From positions 183,180-247,179 of the forward strand of contig CAYNBT010000001.1 in NCBI GenBank assembly GCA_964396025.1: a stretch of DNA of 64,000 nt, given 5' to 3'. Position numbers and translations under genes: made by a program. This document shows, one piece after another, positions 1 to 8,038 of the stretch. Numbering within the stretch: position 1 is the first letter of the stretch; each line of letters begins with the position of its first letter. This DNA comes from CAYNBT01 sp964396025 (GTDB lineage Bacteria > Patescibacteriota > WWE3 > UBA101185 > UBA10185). The notes beneath the pieces were generated by a model, which was not told where the DNA came from, made no database searches, and saw only the letters and a list, made by a program, of their open reading frames with translations.

Positions 1-396
1 GCTTCTATAAGGCTTTCTTTTCTTAAGCTGGCGAGCAATGTAATCTGCTACAAGCTTTGCTTCAATCTCAGGAACCTTTACTTCTTCGGCTGTTATAGAA
101 ATCTTTGAACTGGTTATCTTTTCTAAATCTTTCTTTACAGCATCCACAATACTACCGCCTCTACCGATTACGACACCGGGTTTTGAAACGTGCACGCGAA
201 TGTTTACTTCATTAGGAGACCTCTCAATATCTATAGATCGAACACCTGCTAAAGCAAACTTGTTGCTCAAAACTTCTCTCAATTTATAGTCTTCCAAAAC
301 GTGCTTTGAGTAAGTATTCTTATCTACAAACCATCGTGATTTCCAATCTTTTGAAATTCCAATTCTAAAACCGGTTGGATTTATTTTCTGTCCCAT
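1..396 (-). CDS. rpsC: 30S ribosomal protein S3 (uS3), C-terminus outside window
   Basis: Partial gene: 132 codons from the start at 396 to the window edge. S3 binds the 16S rRNA head and lines the mRNA entry site. The N-terminus MGQKINPTGFRIG is the classic S3 start, and the KH-domain loop VIGRGG is present, followed by the usual RQLKKRK stretch. The ATG overlaps the rplV stop by one base (TAATG), so it is translationally coupled as the last visible gene of the S10-type cluster. Nothing odd is seen. Confidence 0.96.
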   Translation of the reverse strand, partial: MGQKINPTGFRIGISKDWKSRWFVDKNTYSKHVLEDYKLREVLSNKFALAGVRSIDIERSPNEVNIRVHVSKPGVVIGRGGSIVDAVKKDLEKITSSKISITAEEVKVPEIEAKLVADYIARQLKKRKPYRS

Positions 397-743
397 TACT
401 TAGTCCTTTCGGATAAACCAACAATAATATGACTTGTTCTTTTCCTAATAGGGCTAAATCTACCTCTAGCTACAATTCTTCCTCTTTTTTGGATTGGTCC
501 TGTGTTAACTTGTAAATCGGAAACTATCAAATTGTCTTCTTTCAAATTTAAGTTCGTTTTGGCGCTAGCAACAGCAGACTTAAGAACTTTGTTGATTAAT
601 GCTCCAGCCTTTGTTTTGTTAAAAGTTAAGACTCTTGCAGCATCCTTAACCGAAGCATTTCTCACCAAATCCATAACTATACGCACCTTTTTTGGTGATA
701 TGTGCAAATATTTACCTGTTGAATATACTTGTGCCTTATTCAT
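396..743 (-). CDS. rplV: 50S ribosomal protein L22 (uL22)
   Basis: 115 aa, normal length. L22 binds 23S rRNA and its long beta-hairpin lines the peptide exit tunnel. The N-terminal part (STGKYLHISPKKVRIVMDLVR) and the C-terminal hairpin segment (KRGRIVARGRFSPIRKRTSHI) are the family signatures. It sits between rpsS (2-nt gap) and rpsC (1-nt overlap) in the canonical order rpsS-rplV-rpsC, so it is part of one long transcript. Confidence 0.97.
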   Translation of the reverse strand: MNKAQVYSTGKYLHISPKKVRIVMDLVRNASVKDAARVLTFNKTKAGALINKVLKSAVASAKTNLNLKEDNLIVSDLQVNTGPIQKRGRIVARGRFSPIRKRTSHIIVGLSERTK

Positions 744-745
744 AA

Positions 746-1012
746 TTAGATCTTCTTTGAGGAATGTCCTCTAAATGTCCTTGTTAAAGAAAATTCGCCT
801 AGTTTATGCCCAACCATAGATTCAGTTACATATACAGGAATGTGGGTTTTGCCATTATGTACCTCTATAGTAAAACCAACCATTTCAGGAGATATAGTTG
901 ATCTTCTAGACCATGTCTTAAAGGTCTTTTTGGCACCTGTATTCAATATTGTGGTTACTTTTTTTAATACTTTTTCGTCAATAAATGGGCCTTTTTTCAA
1001 TGATCTTGTCAT
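746..1012 (-). CDS. rpsS: 30S ribosomal protein S19 (uS19)
   Basis: 88 aa. S19 sits on the 30S head with S13 near the A site. MTRSLKKGPFIDEKVLKKV at the start and HKLGEFSLTRTFRGHS near the end are diagnostic. Its ATG overlaps the rplB stop by 4 nt (ATGA), implying coupled translation; rplV follows 2 nt after its stop. Confidence 0.97.
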   Translation of the reverse strand: MTRSLKKGPFIDEKVLKKVTTILNTGAKKTFKTWSRRSTISPEMVGFTIEVHNGKTHIPVYVTESMVGHKLGEFSLTRTFRGHSSKKI

Positions 1013-1833
1013 TTTGCCCTCCTATCCTTAACAATAAATATGTTCGTTTGCTTTCTCTTTCTAGTCTTAACACCTCTTGTCTTCCAACCCCATGGGGATT
1101 TTGGAGAAGGCATACCTATACCATTATCTCTGTAAGAACCTGCGTGTGGGTGGTCAGACGGATTAGACATAGCAACACCTCTAACATGTGGACGTACGCC
1201 CTTGTGCCTGTTTCTACCAGCCTTACCCAAACGGGTATTCCTTAGCTCTGGGTTGCTTAACGCACCTATTGTGGCATAGCAGGACGAAAGCACTTTACGA
1301 ATCTCACCGCTAGGAAGTTTAATGTTTACGTAATTGCCTTCTCTAGCCATAAGCTGAGCACTGTTACCCGCGCCGCGCACCATTTTACCACCTCCGCCGG
1401 GATTTAGCTCTATATTGTGTATAAACATGCCTAAAGGTATGTTTTTTAACGGCATAGCATTGCCTATTTTTGGTTCTACAGATTCTCCGGAAAGAAGAAT
1501 CATACCTACCGTTACGCCTTCTGGAGCTAAGATGTATCTTTTCTCACCATCTGCATAACATACCAAGGCAATATTTGGGCCTCTATTTGGGTCGTATTCG
1601 ATTGCAGTAACCTTAGCGGGAATATCAAACTTTTCTCTCTTGAAATCGATCACTCTGTACATTTTTTTATGTCCACGCTCTCTGTGCCTACTTGAGATTT
1701 TACCTGCCGAACGACCTGACGGACCTTTCAAAGCAGTTAACAAACCCTTTTCAGGTGCGGTTTTTGTAAGATCGCGAGTAAGTGTTTTCCTGTGCCTTAT
1801 ACCAGCACTTGTTGGTTTGTATGACTTAATCAT
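1009..1833 (-). CDS. rplB: 50S ribosomal protein L2 (uL2)
   Basis: 274 aa, normal length. L2 is a primary 23S rRNA-binding protein needed for subunit joining and peptidyl transfer. The N-terminal SYKPTSAGIRHR and the SGRSAGKISSRHRERGHKK segment are typical. The functionally important C-terminal loop reads DHPHAGSYRDNGIG, where most bacteria have DHPHGGGEGR: the histidine is kept but the glycine run is changed. Overlaps rplW upstream and rpsS downstream by 4 nt each. Confidence 0.97.
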   Translation of the reverse strand: MIKSYKPTSAGIRHRKTLTRDLTKTAPEKGLLTALKGPSGRSAGKISSRHRERGHKKMYRVIDFKREKFDIPAKVTAIEYDPNRGPNIALVCYADGEKRYILAPEGVTVGMILLSGESVEPKIGNAMPLKNIPLGMFIHNIELNPGGGGKMVRGAGNSAQLMAREGNYVNIKLPSGEIRKVLSSCYATIGALSNPELRNTRLGKAGRNRHKGVRPHVRGVAMSNPSDHPHAGSYRDNGIGMPSPKSPWGWKTRGVKTRKRKQTNIFIVKDRRAK

Positions 1834-2141
1834 TTGGATTCACCTTCCGGAAATAAATCGATTTTCTTGCCCTCGGGAATAGTCACAAGAGCTTTTTTCC
1901 ATTTTGTAGTTTTCATAAAATTAGGTGTTTTACCTATTCTTTTTTTCTTGCCGGGTACAACAATTGTCTTAACATCCAAAGCTTCTACATCAAATAACTC
2001 CTTTACAGATTTTGCTATAGCGGCTTTAGTAGCTTTGAAATTGACTTTAAAAGTGTAACAATTCTTCATAGCTTTAGTGGCATAAGATTTTTCTGTGATT
2101 ATTGGACTATGTATAATGTTACTTTGTCTCATATTTGTCAT
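1830..2141 (-). CDS. rplW: 50S ribosomal protein L23 (uL23)
   Basis: 103 aa. L23 lies at the tunnel exit and is the docking site for trigger factor and SRP. IIHSPIITEKSY at the N-terminus is the family hallmark, followed by the beta-alpha-beta core (TFKVNFKATKAAIAKSVKELF). The frame overlaps the end of rplD by 23 nt. A second possible ATG lies at 2132 (MRQSN); neither has a clear Shine-Dalgarno, so translation probably depends on coupling to rplD. Confidence 0.95.
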   Translation of the reverse strand: MTNMRQSNIIHSPIITEKSYATKAMKNCYTFKVNFKATKAAIAKSVKELFDVEALDVKTIVVPGKKKRIGKTPNFMKTTKWKKALVTIPEGKKIDLFPEGESK

Positions 2142-2745
2142 TTACAGCAAGAGCTGCATCCTTAAAAAACACTATATTTTTGTTATTTAAAAGTTCAAAA
2201 GCATTTAGATTGGAAGCCTGAGATACACTCACTCCGTCTATATTGCCTAAACTTTTTCTTATAGGTAAAGAGTTAGAATTCAGTACAAACAATGATTTTC
2301 CTGTAAGTTCAGCCTTTTGAATAAAAGAGGCGAACTGCGCAGTATTTGGCTTTTCGATAGCACCAAATTCCAACACTTTTACGGAGCCTCCGGAAACTTT
2401 TGAGGACAATGCCGACACTACTGCTGCCCTAATCATCTTTTTTGGCAAAGACAACACCCAAGATTTAGGTTTTGGGCCGTGTGTGATACCACCTTTTCTC
2501 CAGAGAGGGCTTCTTGAAGAACCATGGCGTGCTCTTCCCAACCCCTTTTGCTTCCAGGGTTTTTTTCCTCCACCAGAAACCTCACCTCTTGTTTTTGTTG
2601 ACGAGGTACCTTGTCTTCGATTGGACAAAAAAACTCTTACATATTGTGTAAGTAGATCAAGGTTGGGCTTTTTACCAAATACTTCATCTGATAATTCAAG
2701 CTGTTCAACTTTTTTTGCTTTAATGTCTAGTACTTCTAGTTTCAT
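2119..2745 (-). CDS. rplD: 50S ribosomal protein L4 (uL4)
   Basis: 208 aa. L4 binds 23S rRNA and its extended loop reaches the exit tunnel; in gamma-proteobacteria it also autoregulates the S10 operon. The basic extended loop is seen in GEVSGGGKKPWKQKGLGRAR, then GSSRSPLWRKGGITHGP. An AAGGAAAT ribosome-binding site precedes the ATG. It lies 6 nt downstream of rplC. Whether L4 regulates this cluster is unknown, but a hairpin lies in the rplC leader. Confidence 0.97.
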   Translation of the reverse strand: MKLEVLDIKAKKVEQLELSDEVFGKKPNLDLLTQYVRVFLSNRRQGTSSTKTRGEVSGGGKKPWKQKGLGRARHGSSRSPLWRKGGITHGPKPKSWVLSLPKKMIRAAVVSALSSKVSGGSVKVLEFGAIEKPNTAQFASFIQKAELTGKSLFVLNSNSLPIRKSLGNIDGVSVSQASNLNAFELLNNKNIVFFKDAALAVNDKYETK

Positions 2746-2751
2746 ATTTCC

Positions 2752-3183
2752 TTATTTAGCCATTACCCTAATTAATACATTTGAGTTTCTTGCACCTGGA
2801 ACTGGACCATAAACGTACAAATGCTTGTTGTTTGTGTCAACTTTCAAGATCTTGATGCCTTTTAGAGTTACTTTCTTAGTACCATGTCTACCAGCCATTT
2901 TTTTACCTTTTCTGACACGACCTGGAGTTTGAGAACCAATAGAACCAGGAGCTCTAGGTTTGTCTGATTGACCTCTTGTAGCCATGGATCCCTTAAAATT
3001 CCATTTCTTCATGGCACCGGTAAAACCTTTTCCTTTTGATGTGCCAACAATCTCGATATCAGTATTCTCCAGTGTTAGTTCAACATTCTCGACAGACTCT
3101 ACTATGGTTACAGGAACCACTGTTCCATCATCCATAAATAGTTGAGACATATGAACTTTTTTACCTTTTAGTAGTTTCTGCAT
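2752..3183 (-). CDS. rplC: 50S ribosomal protein L3 (uL3), strongly shortened
   Basis: 143 aa, against about 205-210 in most bacteria. L3 is an early-assembly 23S rRNA-binding protein whose finger approaches the peptidyl-transferase centre. The core GTSKGKGFTGAMKKWNFKG and the finger region (APGSIGSQTPGRVRKGKKMAGRHG) are intact, as is the C-terminal PVPGARNSNVLIR. What is missing is about 60 residues between the N-terminal strand (VVPVTIVE) and GTSKGKG, part of the surface beta-barrel. The frame is open, so this looks like an evolved reduction rather than a frameshift. First gene of its block, with its own promoter. Confidence 0.95.
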   Translation of the reverse strand: MQKLLKGKKVHMSQLFMDDGTVVPVTIVESVENVELTLENTDIEIVGTSKGKGFTGAMKKWNFKGSMATRGQSDKPRAPGSIGSQTPGRVRKGKKMAGRHGTKKVTLKGIKILKVDTNNKHLYVYGPVPGARNSNVLIRVMAK

Positions 3184-3199
3184 TTTTTTACCTAATCAA

Positions 3200-3221
3200 A
3201 AAAGCGCCATGGGGCGCTTTT
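3200..3221 (-). terminator. Terminator-like hairpin in the rplC leader
   Basis: A 9-bp perfect stem (AAAAGCGCC / GGCGCTTTT) with a 4-nt loop. Read on the minus strand it is followed by TTTTTTGA, so it resembles an intrinsic terminator. It ends only about 15 nt before the rplC start and lies downstream of a promoter at 3274-3302. It may therefore act as a leader attenuator, or simply terminate transcripts arriving from rpsJ. The stem is symmetrical and could work in both directions. Confidence 0.7.
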
Positions 3222-3273
3222 CAAAGTATCCCCGACTCATTTGAATTATTACAATTCGTTAAACGCATTTGGC

Positions 3274-3302
3274 ATTGTAGCAATAAATCTCATTTATTCC
3301 AA
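3274..3302 (-). promoter_or_regulatory. Promoter of the rplC ribosomal protein block
   Basis: On the minus strand TTGGAA (3302-3297), a 17-nt spacer, then TACAAT (3279-3274). Predicted start near 3267, giving a leader of about 85 nt that contains the hairpin at 3200-3221. Lies in the 163-nt gap between rpsJ and rplC. Confidence 0.6.
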
Positions 3303-3346
3303 CTTTAAGTACTCTTGGGCAAAGAAACTTGTACCGCGTCTTGCAC

Positions 3347-3667
3347 TTACATCTTTATAGATATACCAACACCTGCAGGTAAAGTCAGATTAGACAAACT
3401 GTCTATTGTTGAACCTGTAGGCCCAAGTATGTCTATAACTCTTTTGTGAGTTCTCAATTCAAACTGTTCTCTTGAGCGCTTATCTATGTGGGGACCTCTA
3501 ATAACTGTGTATTTCTCAATTCTTGTAGGCAATGGAACGGGGCCAACGACTTTGGCACCCGTTCTGATTGCTGTATCTATGATTTTAGATGAACTAAGAT
3601 CAATGACTCTACTATCGTAACCTTGAAGTTTAATTCTTATTCTTGTTTCTTTAGTATTTGTTGCCAT
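3347..3667 (-). CDS. rpsJ: 30S ribosomal protein S10 (uS10)
   Basis: 106 aa. S10 is a 30S head protein and, as NusE, part of antitermination complexes. IRIKLQGYDSRVIDLSSSKI and the loop PLPTRIEKYTVIRGPHIDKRSREQFE are clear signatures. It follows tuf by 38 nt and seems to be co-transcribed with tuf rather than with rplC, since a promoter and a terminator-like hairpin lie between rpsJ and rplC. Confidence 0.97.
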   Translation of the reverse strand: MATNTKETRIRIKLQGYDSRVIDLSSSKIIDTAIRTGAKVVGPVPLPTRIEKYTVIRGPHIDKRSREQFELRTHKRVIDILGPTGSTIDSLSNLTLPAGVGISIKM

Positions 3668-3705
3668 AAATCTGTAGTTTCTTCTAAAATCTAAAATATT
3701 CTTTC

Positions 3706-4884
3706 TTAGGCTGTAACCTTAGTAATAACTCCTGCACCTACTGTGTGGCCACCTTCTCTAATAGCGAACCTTAATCCTTCTTCCAAAGCTACTGGTGTGA
3801 TAAGTTTAACACTCAACTTAACATTATCACCTGGCATAACCATTTCCACTCCTGAAGGTAATGTTACTTCACCAGTAACGTCTGTGGTTCTTAAGTAGAA
3901 TTGAGGTCTGTATCCGCTAAAGAATTGCTTGTGTCTTCCACCTTCCTCTTTGGAAAGAATGTAAACTTCTGCTTCAAATTCTGTATGAGGAGTTACGGAT
4001 CCTGCTTTAGCAAGAACTTGACCTCTCTCAATAGCTTCTCTTTCAACACCTCTCAAAAGGATACCTACGTTGTCACCTGCTTGACCCTCTTGTAGGGATT
4101 TTTTGAACATTTCAACGCCAGTGACTGTAGTCTTTTGAGTTGCTTTAACACCAACTATTTCGATTTCATCTCCAACGTGAACAATACCTCTTTCAATTCT
4201 ACCGGTTGCAACTGTACCTCTACCTTTAATAGAGAATACGTCTTCAACAGGCATCAAGAATGGCTTGTCTAGATCACGTACTGGGTCAGGGATGTAGCTA
4301 TCAACTGCATCCATCAATTGAAGAATTGCTTCTGAATATTTGGCATCACCTTCCAAAGCTTTTAGACCGGATCCCTTGATGATAGGAGTCTTTTCGCCAT
4401 CATAACCATATTTGGTTAGAAGCTCTCGGATCTCTAACTCAACGAGGTCTAGAATTTCTGGATCGTCTACCATATCGCATTTGTTCAAAAATACAACAAT
4501 CGAAGGAACATTCACCTGCTTAGCAAGCAAAATGTGTTCTCTTGTTTGTGGCATTGGTCCGTCTGGAGCAGATACAACAAGAATGGCACCATCCATTTGT
4601 GCAGCACCAGTAATCATGTTTTTGATGTAGTCAGCATGACCTGGAGCGTCAATGTGCGCATAATGTCTCTTGTCGGTTTCATACTCGACGTGAGTAATAT
4701 TAATTGTAATTCCTCTTTCTCTCTCTTCTGGAGCTTTGTCAATAGAATCGAAAGCTCTAAATTCTGCCTTTCCTATACCAGCAAGAACTTTAGTAATTGC
4801 TGCGGTCAATGTGGTTTTACCATGGTCAACGTGTCCAATGGTACCTACGTTTACGTGAGGTTTATTTCTAACAAAATCAGCCAT
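3706..4884 (-). CDS. tuf: Elongation factor Tu
   Basis: 392 aa from the ATG at 4884. This start is preferred over an upstream GTG at 4902 because AAGGAA lies 4 nt before it and the protein then begins MADFVRNKPHVNVGTIGHVDHG. EF-Tu delivers aminoacyl-tRNA to the ribosome as a GTP complex. G1 (GHVDHGKT), G2 (RGITI), G3 (DAPGHADY) and G4 (NKCD) are intact; the G5 motif is GSGLKAL instead of the usual GSALKAL. Domains 2 and 3 are complete. It has its own promoter upstream. Confidence 0.97.
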   Translation of the reverse strand: MADFVRNKPHVNVGTIGHVDHGKTTLTAAITKVLAGIGKAEFRAFDSIDKAPEERERGITINITHVEYETDKRHYAHIDAPGHADYIKNMITGAAQMDGAILVVSAPDGPMPQTREHILLAKQVNVPSIVVFLNKCDMVDDPEILDLVELEIRELLTKYGYDGEKTPIIKGSGLKALEGDAKYSEAILQLMDAVDSYIPDPVRDLDKPFLMPVEDVFSIKGRGTVATGRIERGIVHVGDEIEIVGVKATQKTTVTGVEMFKKSLQEGQAGDNVGILLRGVEREAIERGQVLAKAGSVTPHTEFEAEVYILSKEEGGRHKQFFSGYRPQFYLRTTDVTGEVTLPSGVEMVMPGDNVKLSVKLITPVALEEGLRFAIREGGHTVGAGVITKVTA

Positions 4885-4970
4885 TAATTCCTTTCTTCTC
4901 ACACATACTGTGGAGAAACAACTTTTTTTTACTTAACCATTGCGCATCCGGCTTACAGATCGCATGGTAA

Positions 4971-4999
4971 TTTATACGCAATAAACCAAATAAAATCAA
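4971..4999 (-). promoter_or_regulatory. Promoter of tuf-rpsJ
   Basis: On the minus strand TTGATT (4999-4994), 17-nt spacer, TATAAA (4976-4971), in the 138-nt gap between fusA and tuf. The predicted leader is about 80 nt. Confidence 0.6.
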
Positions 5000-5022
5000 G
5001 ACTTTTCCTATAGAAACCAATA

Positions 5023-7107
5023 TTACCTAGCGTTTTTCTTACTTACCTGTTCAGTAATATTAGAAGGAACTTCCTCATAATGACTTGGTTCCATAGTAAA
5101 GCTTGCGCGACCTTGAGTGAGACCTCTAATCTCAGTAGCATACCCGAACATTTCTGCTAAGGGCACCTTTGCGTGAATTGCCACTGCCTGACCTCTTGGG
5201 ACATTACCTTCAATCCTACCTCTTTTACCAGAAAGATTCCCGATCACATCGCCCATAAATTCTTCGGGAGTTACAACCTCTACGTTCATGATAGGTTCCA
5301 AAAGATAAGGGTTTGCTTTCCTTTGTGCAGATTTAAAGGCTTCTGATGCCGCAATCTTAAAGGCTAATTCGGAAGAATCAACATCGTGAAATGATCCATC
5401 TACGAGTGTGACACAGAAGTCCACCACAGGATAACCTGCAATTATACCGCTTTCTTGCGCTTCTTTAATTCCCTTCTCAGCAGCAGGTATATATTCACGA
5501 GGAATAGCACCTCCAACAATCTTGTCAACAAATTTATTGCCAGAGCCCCGCTCAAGTGGTTCCATCTTGATAACAACATGTCCGTATTGACCGCGACCAC
5601 CAGACTGTCTAATATACTTACCCTCTTGCACTACAGAATCCTTAATACTTTCTCTGTATGCAACTTGAGGTCTTCCTGTATTAACTTCTACTTTAAATTC
5701 TCTTTTCAAACGATCGACAATGATTTCCAAATGTAACTCGCCCATGCCATGGATCAACGTTTCACCGGTTTCAGGATTTGCTTTCACTTTGAATGTAGGA
5801 TCTTCTTCCATTAATTTCTTTAGAGATTCGCCTAATTTATCGCGGTCCGATTTGGTTTTTGGCTCTATGACAAGTCCAATCACTGGTTCTGCGAAACTTA
5901 TTGTGTCTAGTAAAATAGGGTTACTTTCTGCACAAATCGTGTCTCCCGTTGTAGTATTAGAAAGACCTACAGCAGCGCCAATCTCCCCTGCTTTTATTTC
6001 CTTTATTTCTTCACGGTGATTTGCATGCATCAAAAGTATTCTGCTTATTCTTTCTTTTTCATTTTTTGTTGAATTTAAAATGTACGAGCCTGACTGCAGC
6101 TTTCCAGAATAAACTCTAAAGTAAGTTAATCTACCTACGTAAGGGTCAGTTTGAATTTTAAATGCCAATGCGGAAAAGGGTTCGTTTTCATCAGCTTTCA
6201 AAATAAGATCTTCCTCACTACCGACTCTCTTAACATGGATATCTGCAACATCTTTTGGTGAAGGTAAGTAAGCAACTACGGTATCTAAAACACTACTTAC
6301 AGCTAAGCCTCTTCCATCGCCACCTAGCACTGCGTAGAAACTTCCGGATACTACTGCTTTCCTGATTGCGGACACTAGTTCAGCCTCTGTTATTTCGCCT
6401 TCATTGAGAAATTTTTCCATCAAAACGTCGTCGTACTCAACTACTGCTTCCACTAGTTGCTGTCTGTACTTCTCCACGATTTCGACCATATCAGATGGAA
6501 CGTCTTCTATGGTGTACTCTGGCTGCTTGAATTCCACGTAAGTGTAGGCTTTGCGAGTTATGAGATCAACATTACCTCTTATTTCTTTTTCAAAACCAAT
6601 AGGCAACATAATTGGGTGGGCATTCCTGCTTAGCTTTTCTTGTATAGAATCTAAGCTTTTGTAGAAGTCACCACCGATTTGATTTATTTTATTAATAAAA
6701 CATATTCTTGGAACATGATATTTGTCTGCTTGGCGCCACACTGTTTCTGATTGGGGTTCAACGCCCATCTTTCCGTCAAAAACCACAACTGCACCGTCCA
6801 AAACTCTTAGTGAACGTTCTACTTCTGCAGTAAAATCGACGTGCCCTGGAGTATCAATGATGTTGATTCTATAATCTTTCCAAAAACAAGTGGTGGCTGC
6901 TGAAGTAATAGTAATGCCACGTTCTCTTTCCTGAACCATCCAGTCCATTTGAGTATCACCCTCGTGAACTTCGCCAATTTTATGAATTTTTCCGGTGTAA
7001 TAAAGAACGCTCTCAGTAGTGGTAGTTTTGCCAGCATCAATGTGCGCAATAATACCTATGTTCCTAATTTTATCTAAAATGTATTCAGTAGTTTTTTGTT
7101 CAGACAT
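5023..7107 (-). CDS. fusA: Elongation factor G, with atypical G4/G5 motifs
   Basis: 694 aa from the ATG at 7107 (MSEQKTTEY); a TTG at 7137 would add 10 residues with no family support. EF-G drives ribosomal translocation and, with RRF, recycling. G1 (AHIDAGKTTTTE), G2 (RGITI) and G3 (DTPGHVDF) are normal. The G4 motif, normally NKMD, is NKIN (residues 139-142, codons AAT AAA ATA AAT), and the usual CGSAFKNKGV region (G5) is replaced by GGDGRGLAV (from residue 262). Domains II-V look complete. Last gene of the rpoB-rpoC-rpsL-rpsG-fusA block. The changes could be a lineage trait or mark a specialised EF-G; the neighbourhood is that of the housekeeping gene. Confidence 0.93.
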   Translation of the reverse strand: MSEQKTTEYILDKIRNIGIIAHIDAGKTTTTESVLYYTGKIHKIGEVHEGDTQMDWMVQERERGITITSAATTCFWKDYRINIIDTPGHVDFTAEVERSLRVLDGAVVVFDGKMGVEPQSETVWRQADKYHVPRICFINKINQIGGDFYKSLDSIQEKLSRNAHPIMLPIGFEKEIRGNVDLITRKAYTYVEFKQPEYTIEDVPSDMVEIVEKYRQQLVEAVVEYDDVLMEKFLNEGEITEAELVSAIRKAVVSGSFYAVLGGDGRGLAVSSVLDTVVAYLPSPKDVADIHVKRVGSEEDLILKADENEPFSALAFKIQTDPYVGRLTYFRVYSGKLQSGSYILNSTKNEKERISRILLMHANHREEIKEIKAGEIGAAVGLSNTTTGDTICAESNPILLDTISFAEPVIGLVIEPKTKSDRDKLGESLKKLMEEDPTFKVKANPETGETLIHGMGELHLEIIVDRLKREFKVEVNTGRPQVAYRESIKDSVVQEGKYIRQSGGRGQYGHVVIKMEPLERGSGNKFVDKIVGGAIPREYIPAAEKGIKEAQESGIIAGYPVVDFCVTLVDGSFHDVDSSELAFKIAASEAFKSAQRKANPYLLEPIMNVEVVTPEEFMGDVIGNLSGKRGRIEGNVPRGQAVAIHAKVPLAEMFGYATEIRGLTQGRASFTMEPSHYEEVPSNITEQVSKKNAR

Positions 7108-7149
7108 AGTAACAGAGCCTAGTTTTGGCAGATACAATTATTTACTTAT

Positions 7150-7614
7150 TTAGACGCGAAAATGAGCAAAAGCTCTATTAGACTCAGCCATCTTATGAGT
7201 TTCGTCTCTTTTCTTAATAGCATCACCTGTACCCTCATGCGCATTCTTTAACTCTTCAAAGAGTTTTTCCATCATAGGTTTGCCTTTTCGTTTTCTTGCG
7301 GCAGCCACAACCCAACGTAGCGCTAATGCTTCGGAACGCTCAAATTTAACAGGCATAGGCACTTGATACGTAGCTCCACCAATTCTCCTAGATCGAACCT
7401 CTTGCTTTGGCATGATGTTTTTAATAGCATCTTCAAAAATTGTTGAAGCTTCTTTTTTATCTTCTGCAAGTTTATTCAAAGTCCCGTAAACAATTCCTTC
7501 TGCAGTAGATTTTTTACCATCTGTCATCAGAATGTTTATGAATCTACTTACAACTCTTGATTTGTATAGTGGATCGGTTTGAAGTGGTCGTTTTTTAGCT
7601 CTTCCTGAACGCAT
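7150..7614 (-). CDS. rpsG: 30S ribosomal protein S7 (uS7)
   Basis: 154 aa. S7 initiates assembly of the 30S head and contacts E-site tRNA. Signatures include DPLYKSRVVSRFINILMTDGKKS, GGATYQVPMPVKFERSEALALRW and the C-terminal NRAFAHFR. Follows rpsL by 2 nt and precedes fusA, the standard str-operon order. Confidence 0.97.
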   Translation of the reverse strand: MRSGRAKKRPLQTDPLYKSRVVSRFINILMTDGKKSTAEGIVYGTLNKLAEDKKEASTIFEDAIKNIMPKQEVRSRRIGGATYQVPMPVKFERSEALALRWVVAAARKRKGKPMMEKLFEELKNAHEGTGDAIKKRDETHKMAESNRAFAHFRV

Positions 7615-7616
7615 GC

Positions 7617-8036
7617 TTATTTACCTCCAGATGCTTTTTTAGCACCATAAATTGATCTAGATGTTTTTCTATTCTGTACACCTGCAAGGTCGTATGTGCC
7701 TCTAACTATAGTGTATTTAATACCTGGAAGATCCTTTACCTTACCGCCTCTTACTAAAACCACAGAGTGTTCTTGCAAAGTGTGTCCTTCACCTGGGATG
7801 TAAGCAGTAACCTCTGAACCATTAGAAAGCCTTACCCTAGCAACTTTTCGCAAAGCGGAGTTAGGTTTCTTTGGGGTCTGGGTTTTCACCTGCAAACAAA
7901 CGCCTCTTTTGAATGGTCCTAAAGATGGCTTACTTCTCTTCTTTAAAGAGGAGTAAATGTAAGTAAGTGCGGGTGTCTTTACTTTATTTATTTTGCTTGT
8001 TCTACCTTTTCTTATTAGTTGATTTATTGTTGGCAT
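7617..8036 (-). CDS. rpsL: 30S ribosomal protein S12 (uS12)
   Basis: 139 aa. S12 is at the decoding centre and controls fidelity. MPTINQLIRKGR and TPKKPNSALRKVARVRL are diagnostic, with the lysine where streptomycin-resistance mutations occur intact. The segment between the N-terminal helix and the core is somewhat longer than in E. coli (around residues 20-42), as in several other phyla. Its start lies 2 nt after the rpoC stop, so it is the third gene of the rpoB transcript. Confidence 0.97.
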   Translation of the reverse strand: MPTINQLIRKGRTSKINKVKTPALTYIYSSLKKRSKPSLGPFKRGVCLQVKTQTPKKPNSALRKVARVRLSNGSEVTAYIPGEGHTLQEHSVVLVRGGKVKDLPGIKYTIVRGTYDLAGVQNRKTSRSIYGAKKASGGK

Positions 8037-8038
8037 AC

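Noticed and set aside
502..774. Long opposite-strand frames over ribosomal and RNAP genes
   Set aside because: Shadow frames of clearly identified genes on the other strand.
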